A DNA stretch of 64,000 bases, from the NCBI RefSeq assembly GCF_040183065.1, contig NC_091124.1:63198001-63262000 (forward strand), in the 5' to 3' direction. Source of the DNA: Periplaneta americana. Its lineage: Eukaryota; Arthropoda; Insecta; Blattodea; Blattidae. The notes below the pieces were generated by a model. It made no database searches. It saw only the letters and a list, made by a program, of their open reading frames with translations, and had not been told where the DNA came from. Shown here one piece after another: positions 56,948 through 64,000 of the stretch (within the stretch, counting starts at the first letter, position 1; each line of letters begins with the position of its first letter). A program made the position numbers and the translations under genes.

Positions 56948-57133
56948 TTCACGTGCATCAATGTCGGTTAGTGTAACCACCAGTTAAAAATGCCACCTAA
57001 CCCCTTATTAAGCATTTTTACGGTGCATCGACTTCGGTTAGGACATAAATAGGAAGTTAACCATGGTAATCTCTAACCAGCCATATTCGAGCGGTTAAAG
57101 GAGATAACCAGTAAGTAGTAGACTAAGTAAAAC

Positions 57134-57540
57134 AAAATGGCGGCCGAATCCACAGGTGATTTTTTTGAAAAGGATTATTATTGTACAGTACTTGAATTAC
57201 TTGGATAGAGATGATGGTCAGCGTGAAGTTTCTTTAGTGGAAAGAGAGAAATCTTAGGAGGAATTAGGTGACAGAAAATTTCAGGAGAGTATTCGTTTAT
57301 CAAATTCCACAGTGTCACAAAAATAACACAGAAACAATCGCATTTCTCCTATGGATCGACTGCTTATATTACGATTCTCTGCAACTGATATTTTCTGTAT
57401 TTTAAGATGGAACAGTCAAGCATCTCTTTCGCTACGTCACTGGCTGAACGAAGAGAGGTTATGGATGGATCTTACGATAATGCACAGTTCCTTGGTGTAA
57501 ATAGGGTCCTGGATCGTACACACATTCGTACTAATCTTTT
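57134..57540 (+). pseudogene. HARBI1-like transposase remnant
   Basis: Broken frames: MAAESTGDFFEKDYYCTVLE, IRLSNSTVSQK, RISPMDRLLILRFSATDIFC, and QFLGVNRVLDRTHIRTN. RLSxxTVxxL...ISPMDxLLxxLRFxATG is the signature N-terminal block of Harbinger nucleases, with the DRTHI segment before the first DDE residue. Frameshifts occur every 30-40 codons and most of the catalytic part is absent. Confidence 0.65.
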
Positions 57541-57613
57541 TCATCCTTTTCTTTTATGGATATTTAATCTTTTTCATATATAATATATACTGTAAATATA
57601 GTAATTAAGTCTA

Positions 57614-58048
57614 AACTTGGACTCTCACTTTGAGAGAGGAACAGAGATTAAGGGTGTTTGAGAATAAGGTTCTTAAGAAAATATTTGGGGCTAAGAGGGA
57701 TGAAGTTACAGGAGAATGGAGAAAGTTACACAACGCAGAACTGCACGCATTGTATTCTTCACCTGACATAATTAGGAACATTAAATCCAGACGTTTGAGA
57801 TGGGCAGGACATGTAGCACGTATGGGCGAATCCAGAAATGCATATACAGTGTTGGTTGGAAGACCGGAGGGAAAAGACCTTTGGGGAGGCCGAGACGTAG
57901 ATGGAAGGATAATATTAAAATGGATTTGAGGGAGGTGGGATATGATGGTAGAGAATGGATTAATCTTGCTGAGGATAGGGACCAATAGCGGGCTTATGTG
58001 AGGGCGGCAATGAACCTCCGGGTTCCTTAAAAGCCAGTAAGTAAGTAA
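57614..58048 (+). mobile_element. RTE-like LINE, 5'-truncated (435 bp)
   Basis: Flanked by a 13-bp duplication GTAATTAAGTCTA (57601-57613 and 58049-58061). Only the last 140 or so codons of the RT ORF remain: [34 protein letters not shown], then a frameshift near 57875 and [18 protein letters not shown]. Ends AAAAGCCAGTAAGTAAGTAA. A short target-primed insertion. Confidence 0.95.
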
Positions 58049-58803
58049 GTAATTAAGTCTATCAGTACTTCAAACTTACATTGGGATATAATCATTTTTG
58101 CATTTAATTTGTCATTTTGTTCGATTTTTACCTAACAGCACTGAAAAAACAAAGAAATACAACTCGCAAACATAACAGCGTCCAAAGGCAAACAAATGCA
58201 ACGCGAAAATATAGGACACGTTCGTTTCTATGTAGGAAGGAGTAAGCGCAGTCATTTTTAGACGTTGACTATTAACCAAGATGTATAGTTGACTATTATC
58301 TTTGCAGAGGAACGGATTCTTTCCTTTAGTCATTTTGTAGAAACAGTGTCCCATCTTATATTTTATTGTGATTAAATTAGGGTCAGCTAACCATGTTTAA
58401 GTAATCGGTGATTATGAATGATTCACACCACGGTTACTGTTTAACCATCATTTCGTAACCTATGATTAATGTGCTTTTAACCGAGGTTGATGCACTTTGC
58501 CATGAGCCACTTTACAGTGAACTTTCTCCTCGCGTTTTTCATGAACACGGAACTCTCAAGACTGTTCCATAATCTAGGAAGAATTGCTTGAAAATGTGAA
58601 TTTTGTTACATATGACAAGTTTAAATTCGGTAAGGATACTCATTGTTGAACTGTGAAGGGTGACTTTGTTGCGTGGCCCTGAACCGAGCGTGGAGGGTGC
58701 CGACTCAACAACAGCAGTAGCATCCTTTGGTAGTCAGGCAGTGGACTGTGGAGCACTGCAGAGTGGAGTCTGTTAGTTACCTGTTTGTCGTCTAGCAGTC
58801 AAG

Positions 58804-58882
58804 ATGCAGCTTCTAGTGTCCGCTGTGGTGTTCGCCTTCCTGGTTTCCTGCGTGACTAGCACGCCGGTTCAGAGTTGCACAG
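58804..58882 (+). CDS. Signal-peptide first exon of a small secreted protein
   Basis: ATG in a good context (TCAAGATG, A at -3). Codes MQLLVSAVVFAFLVSCVTST then PVQSCT, plus one base, and ends at a strong donor CAG/GTGCGT (phase 1). A hydrophobic core LLVSAVVFAFLV followed by CVTS-TPV is a classical cleavable signal peptide with cleavage expected after VTS. TPVQSC right after the cleavage site resembles the start of insect NPC2/MD-2-related lipid-binding proteins, but that rests on a few residues and the next exon was not found. Codon use is richer in G and C than the surroundings, as expected of a real exon. The 5' UTR before it (about 58690-58803) is also GC-richer. Confidence 0.6.
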
Positions 58883-59550
58883 GTGCGTAACAACCTCAAA
58901 TCTATTGTTTCGTTTGTGGTAAACTAAAAAGCAAGTGCGCGAACAGAGCCTTCTTTTTTTCTTGCACGTACCACGATTTTTTTTAAAAACTCATTTCAAA
59001 TGTCTAGTCGAATGGAACACTATTTCTGCTAGGTTTAAAAGAAGTTTCTCCAAACGTCGTTATTGTTTCATAGCGTCACTCGTTTAGATTTTTGTGAATC
59101 ACGGTTAACAACTGGAGAACAAGCGAGTTGAGATTTTATCCTCACGGAAGTTGTAATCACATGGAGAACATTATGCACTTCTTATGCGTTATGGTTTCAT
59201 TTTTATTCATTTTCATTTTGTAATGAAACTTACGATATTTCTATAGAAAAACTAGACCAAACCAAACCATTTTGGTAATTCTATAGAAGAACTATATCAA
59301 AGGCCGCTATTTTTCCTTCAACAATTGCGTACTACGAATAGTATAGAATACTAAGCACATGATTTTACTTTTTGGCGCTCAATACTTTTCACAGAATTTT
59401 CATTTTGATTTCATTTATTATATTCCATAGATCTTACATTACCAATGAAGCTTTAAGATTTGGAACGAGTCAAAAATGTTACTAGATTAGAATTACAATT
59501 TTACAAATTTTTTTTTACAATTTTTACAAATTTCTACAATTTTTTACAAT
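58883..59550. other. Presumed first intron, AT-rich
   Basis: Follows the donor at 58883. Contains CCAAACCATTTTGGTAATTCTATAGAA-type sequence repeated loosely at 59225-59300 and T-rich runs. No exon recognised. Confidence 0.35.
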
Positions 59551-59760
59551 TTTTTGGCGAGATGTAGTGAGCTGTGGTGAGACCGAGGATTCTCCAAAAG
59601 ATTACCTGGGATTTGTCTTATGGTTGGGGAAAATCTCTGAAAAACCCAGCCAGGTAATCAGACCAAACGGGGGTGAAGTGAAGTGAGGCCGAGGACTCAC
59701 CATAGACCATCCTGCATCAGTCCCACAGCTGGGGAAAACCTCGGAAGAAACCAATCAATC
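59551..59760 (-). mobile_element. SINE S2-body fragments (two partial copies)
   Basis: GAGACCGAGGATTCTCCAAA, GATTACCTGGGATTTGTCTT and AACCCAGCCAGGTAATCAGA match the body at 53790-53910. A second partial phrase GAGGCCGAGGACTCACCATA follows, then GGGGAAAACCTCGGAAG. No head, so truncated. Confidence 0.65.
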
Positions 59761-61554
59761 AGAACTGTTCTGTTCTATATAGTAATGAATAGCTATATCG
59801 CCTCTATAATGACACGTGCTGATGATTGTAGATCTTGGGGTTTAAGGTTAAATGTCTAATTTTTTCTGTAGGAATAAACTAAAACTAGTTAAATATCTTC
59901 ACATTTTATATAAAATATGAATGTTTGAATGCGGTTTTATGGTGTATAAAATGTCTGGTTTGTTCATTGAGACCTATTTTTAAGATTTTAGAGCCAAAAT
60001 TACCTATTTCTATTTGTTACGTGTATATTTTTAAATTTTCGTGTAGCAGTGACTGAGAAACTTTTAATGTCATGGGTTGGGTATGGTTCAAATATCCTAT
60101 AATTGGTTGTAGGAATCAAGAAATTCCTGGAAGATGTCTGGTTTTGTGGAATGCTCTCGAGCAGACGGTAGGAATGTGATGAATCGGGAGGATGCAGTTC
60201 TCCCTAAAGAAATCAGCATGCTAGATTTAAATATGCATCCATTGCTTCGGTATCATTGAGAAGAATTTTTTTCGCTTATGAAATGGTTCTGTCTAAGAAA
60301 AGTCGAAGTTGAACAATAGAAAATGAGAAAAAAACGTTATGTATTGCAATGCCAATTATGAATAATGTGTTAATTGTAAATTCATTGGTAAATTAATTAA
60401 TTTAATTGTAATAGGAGCACATGTATTAGCAGCCTTAGAACAATGAGACCGATGAATTAATTAAAAATTACGTACCGGTATTTATAATTACTGTTTTTGT
60501 CACAGTATACCGAAATGCTTAATACTCGCTAATTAATTGCATTCTCACAGTTACTGTACTTTGTGTGGCTAGAAATTACATTTTAGCTGCATAAAATAGT
60601 ATTTTTAGCTGCTTAAATCTATGTTTTAATGCCTATTTTGATCAATTCAGGGCCTATTTTAGGTGCCTAAAAGTTAGTTTTTAAGTACCCAAAAATCCGA
60701 GATCTACGTGATGAAACATACAATTTAAGTAAAGTTTGCTCTAGAGGTCTAGGTGCAAATTTTTGGGCAGGGTGTTTGGAGGCCTGGATCACACCAGCAA
60801 AGAAGCATTTTAGGTGCTAGTGGAAGTGTAAATTTCTGTACATTTGGTGAATGTAGGCCTGGACCGCATCAGAAATAAAGCATTTTTAGTTCTCATAGGG
60901 ATAGATCAGGGATACAAAACTGTGCTAAAATTGCGACAGACGTCACAAGCCGGAACACGTAACTTATTCCTTTCTTTCATTCCTCGCGTCATTGGGTGTG
61001 GTAGGGGGAGAAGAGATATGTATTCAGTGTGCTTGCCAAACGTCAATGATACATCATTGAAGGCTCAGGCCTTGTGGACGGGAGAACAAACTTTCTCCAT
61101 TCTTCCACCTCTCTCTTCCCCAGTTCTGCAACCCTGGGATAGATTATTGTCGAAGGAGGTTGTATTTCGATACATTTAATAATCGTGTTCGAAAATTAAA
61201 TGGCGATTCGTTCGCTCGTGACATCTGATGTGGACAATATAACGGTGTTAAATCCATTCAATGCTATGTACAACAGGTGATTAGTTCTAGGATATTCCGT
61301 GGAAAGTATTAGGTGCTGGAAAGTTAAATCATGATCTTAGTACTCTCTACTATTCATAGTACGTAACTGAACTGTTAAAGAAAAATTGTTACCTCTTTTG
61401 GTCTAGTTCTCCCTTTGTGATTCTTGAAATGCTTGTTAAATTGTTATTTAGTGGAACTGTAGTAATTTGGCCAAGCCGTCCTGCTTTAATTCAATAATAT
61501 ACATTAACATTAGTTAAATGTTTAGGCCTATTACTTTATTGCCCACGTCTGGCC
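59761..61554. other. AT-rich presumed intron, with a local duplication
   Basis: 60779-60825 and 60855-60900 are diverged direct repeats (AGGCCTGGATCACACCAGCA and AGGCCTGGACCGCATCAGAA). The 111-codon frame 60844-61179 shows no domain and is probably chance. Words TGCCTATTTT and GGTGCCTAAAA cluster near 60630-60690. Confidence 0.4.
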
Positions 61555-61735
61555 ATAACACGAGCGGGTCCGGGTTCAAATCCTAGTTGGGATAAGTTAC
61601 CTGGTTGGGCTTTTTTCCGGGGTTTCCCCTCAACCAACTGAAGCAGAATTGCTGGATAACTTTCAGCTTTGAACCTCGGATTCTTTTCGTCATCATTAAT
61701 TCAGTTATCATCATCATCATCATCATCATCATCAT
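61555..61735 (+). mobile_element. SINE S2-like, ending in (CAT)n
   Basis: GTCCGGGTTCAAATCCTAGT (B box), then GTTACCTGGTTGGGCTTTTT, CCGGGGTTTCCCCTCAACCA and a GAACCTCGGATTCTTTTCG phrase. Ends in a (TCA)n tract at 61706-61737. The A-box side is truncated. Confidence 0.75.
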
Positions 61736-62445
61736 CGTCCATACAATAGCCCGGGTTAAGTTCAAAGTTCACGGTGCGGCGTACTTGTTCAAGAGCGCGG
61801 CATTCGACTACTCAATCATTCACAGAATAGGAGCCTCCGGATCCCTTCTCCGTACAAGAGAAAAAAAGTTAAAATTAGTTAATTTATTTTTTCCGGAAAC
61901 TTATGTATGTGTATGTATGTATTTATTAACACTACAATAGGGTATACACCAAGGTTTAAGCCACAGTCACATTTGTTGCATTTTGCTACTAGACTTCTTA
62001 AAATGCAACAGACTTTGAATGTAAATGTACAAAAATGCGACAACCACATTGGACTTCAGAAACGAAGATGGTAATGAAGAAAATGAAGTCAGAGATGTGT
62101 TTAAACTAATCTGAATTTAAATGAAATGCTAATGGCATGAGCAATGTTCAAAAGGTATTAGGCAATAGATGTTCAGGAATTGATTTCAAAGAGTTGGTGT
62201 AATTCATGTAAGTTAAGTCAACAATTTCTTATAATTGATTTACATGTGTAATTTCATCATATACTGTAAATTGTGAGCGAGGATTTAGTTGTATGAATCT
62301 TTTTAAAAATGAAGGGTCTACTAGTAAAGAATTTCAATGTTTAAAGTACCCATAAAATAACGTATTTTAATGTGATGGAAATTCAGCAGTAATTGATCCT
62401 AAACACATCTACGTCTAATGATTTACTTAAATAAGTATACCCTAG

Positions 62446-62908
62446 TCGCCCTCGGTAGCGTAATTGGTATAGCACTGGCCTTCTATGCTCGAGGTTGCGG
62501 GTTCGATCCCGGCCCAGGTCGATATCATTTGTGTTTAAATGCGACAGGCTCATGTCAGTAGATTTACTGGCATGTAAAAGAACTCTTGCGGGACAAAATT
62601 CCAGCACATGACGACGCTGATATGAGGGGTACACAACCAGAGTGGACCAAGTCCTTCTGGAATAATTTTGAGAAATTGAGTCTTAAAGCTCCTGGCTCAT
62701 GCTTAGCAACCTTCACCTTCCATAGGAAATGCTGCTCTCTGTGGAATAACAAATGAGTTATGGACTTGGTTTGTTATGGCAATGAATAAATCTAAGTTTT
62801 CTTCATCCGAGATTGTATTAATCCACAAACTGATCACTGGTGGACTTGGTCCACTCTGGTTGTGAGCCCCTCAAATAACCTCTGCAGTTGCGAGCGTTGT
62901 TAAATAAA
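62446..62908 (+). mobile_element. tRNA-derived SINE (S1), split by a MITE
   Basis: 62446-62623 and 62873-62908 together form one S1 SINE: head GGTAGCGTAATTGGTATAGC and GCGGGTTCGATCCCGGCCCA, body AAATGCGACAGGCTCATGTC, 3' part CTCTGCAGTTGCGAGCGTTG then TTAAATAAATAA. The middle is the MITE at 62624-62872. Confidence 0.93.
62624..62872. mobile_element. MITE, 249 bp, 31-bp inverted ends
   Basis: Ends GAGGGGTACACAACCAGAGT and GAGGGGCTCACAACCAGAGT (inward from the right), both continuing GGACCAAGTCC, 29 of 31 identical. Comparison with the other S1 copies shows the target was GATATAACCTC; ATAT before and AAAT after the insert suggest a 4-bp duplication with one change. Superfamily open. Non-coding. 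Confidence 0.9.
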
Positions 62909-63545
62909 TAATAATTTTAAGAAAGTATATCTAGAGTGTGATAAGATGGATTGAAAGTAATAAAACTGCAAGAAACAAATTACATAACTTTTTGTTTCTG
63001 CATACTTTATTAATTTTATCTTTCTGCACAATTATTTATAATATTGCACAAGCATTTCGCAATTTGCACAAATATAACTTTTTATTTGTACATTTTTGCG
63101 ACAATTATTTATTTTGTAGCTTAAACCCTGGTATACACCCGGTGGCAGTGATATATTAATATACAATAGTAACATTACAATAATTACAGCAATAAAAAAA
63201 TAAAATAAACGTAAATTTAATTCTAACTGTAAATAAATAAATGCAATAAACCTAGGACTATAAATAAAGACTATGTTACAATAACGGCTGTCTAATGTGA
63301 CAACTTGACAGTCTTCTTGATTTAATTGAGTAACTAACATTGAAATTAACGACCCACTGACATGAAGCGTGATAATGAGGGGGGAGTCATAGCTGATAAG
63401 ACGAAATGGAATCCTCCAGGCAAAGGATAAAGGCGATGCTCTGAGCTGTTTCGTTGTTGCGTCACTTTGCCCGCAGTAGATTTATTCGCTCAGGGCTTCT
63501 GCTCCACTTTTCCAACAGTAACAATTACAAGGTTGTCGGATTGTC
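62909..63545. other. No gene recognised
   Basis: AT-rich. Short frames only. Confidence 0.35.
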
Positions 63546-63547
63546 AT

Positions 63548-63585
<38 letters not shown>

Positions 63586-63857
63586 TTTATTTAACCTGGC
63601 AGAGTTAAGGCCATACGGCCTTCTCTAACACTCAACCAGGAGTAAAGACTGCGTTACAAAAACACTACAAATTAACAAATTACACTACAATTTTACACAC
63701 AAAACTGAATAAGATAATAATAATAATAAAAAATAAACAACAAATAAGAAGAAATCAGACATAATATATAACATACAGAAAGAAAGAAAAAAGCATAATA
63801 ATATGTGAACAGCAGGTCAAAATAAATGAGGCATACAAAAAAAAAAGACAATTATTC

Positions 63858-63901
<44 letters not shown>

Positions 63902-63990
63902 GAAGAATAGTAATAATGATAATAATAATAATACTAATAGTAGTAATAAAATAGTGCAGTACAAAGTTATGGGAGTTTCCTGAAATTATA
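63546..63990 (-). mobile_element. CR1/jockey-like LINE 3' UTR with (TAA)n, uninterrupted copy
   Basis: Same sequence order as 23005-23430 plus 27701-27720: (TAA)n, GGCAGAGTTAAGGCCATACG, ACACACAAAACTGAATAAGA, GTGAACAGCAGGTCAAAATA, (TAA)n, then TAGTAGTAATAAAATAGTGC. It runs to the right edge, where the RT C-terminus would be expected to follow. It lacks the RTE-like LINE and so shows the empty site. Confidence 0.88.
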
Positions 63991-64000
63991 ATATTCCTGA

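Larger units (their letters stand above)
56948..58500 (+). mobile_element. Harbinger-like transposon relic (carries a LINE)
   Basis: Left ends GTGCATCAATGTCGGTTAGT (56953) and a second similar phrase GTGCATCGACTTCGGTTAGG (57022). The right end read inward is GTGCATCAACCTCGGTTAAA (about 58494). Between them lies a HARBI1-like transposase remnant (57134-57540) and a 5'-truncated LINE (57614-58048). Exact ends and target duplication are not settled. Confidence 0.6.

Noticed and set aside
60844..61179. 111-codon frame as a possible exon of the secreted-protein gene
   Set aside because: No domain, no matching splice acceptor or phase that I could support, and part overlaps a local duplication.

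Overview
This window is eukaryotic and very probably insect. It is AT-rich, intron-like DNA built almost wholly from layered transposable elements, tRNA-derived SINEs and (TAA)n-type microsatellites, with only two short stretches that look like exons of host genes. The element mix (RTE-like LINEs with GTAA tails, a second LINE family with GAAT tails, CR1/jockey-like LINE 3' ends with TAA tails, Tc1/mariner, pogo-, hAT- and Harbinger-like DNA elements, several tRNA-headed SINEs) resembles what I remember of cockroach genomes (Blattodea). That placement is recollection and was not checked against any database.

Layout. 0-14 kb: the 3' end of an RTE-like LINE, a decayed antisense transposase-like gene with a DNCSGQNKN motif, a CT-rich satellite with a 160-bp period, mariner N-terminal fragments (one split by a SINE with a 12-bp target duplication), a 1.8-kb Harbinger-like element with a Tc1-like remnant nested in it, and a second LINE family. 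14-22 kb: MITEs, a 0.6-kb repeat ending in a 108-bp palindrome, a hairpin-repeat array flanked by tRNA-like units, and more LINE fragments. 22-28 kb: a CR1/jockey-like LINE 3' end on the minus strand holds a nearly complete RTE-like LINE (23431-27699, 15-bp target duplication), which itself holds a 1057-bp mariner-like element. 28.6-39.2 kb: blocks A-B-C recur inverted as C'-B'-A', with pogo-like, SINE, hAT, mariner and LINE insertions inside. 40-47 kb: a second deletion derivative of the same mariner family, a 2-kb Tc1 element with a recognisable broken transposase, and LINE and endonuclease remnants. 47-64 kb: mostly featureless DNA with a mariner C-terminal relic, a THAP-domain first exon (55040-55190), a Harbinger relic carrying a truncated LINE, and a signal-peptide first exon (58804-58882).

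How it fits together: nothing here forms an operon-like or pathway-level system. The functional logic is transposition, with autonomous families supplying reverse transcriptase or transposase to many non-autonomous derivatives. Nesting order and target-site duplications give a readable relative chronology. The two host-exon candidates are a THAP zinc-finger protein (or domesticated transposase) and a small secreted protein, possibly NPC2/MD-2-like. Both end at good splice donors, and I could not find their next exons.
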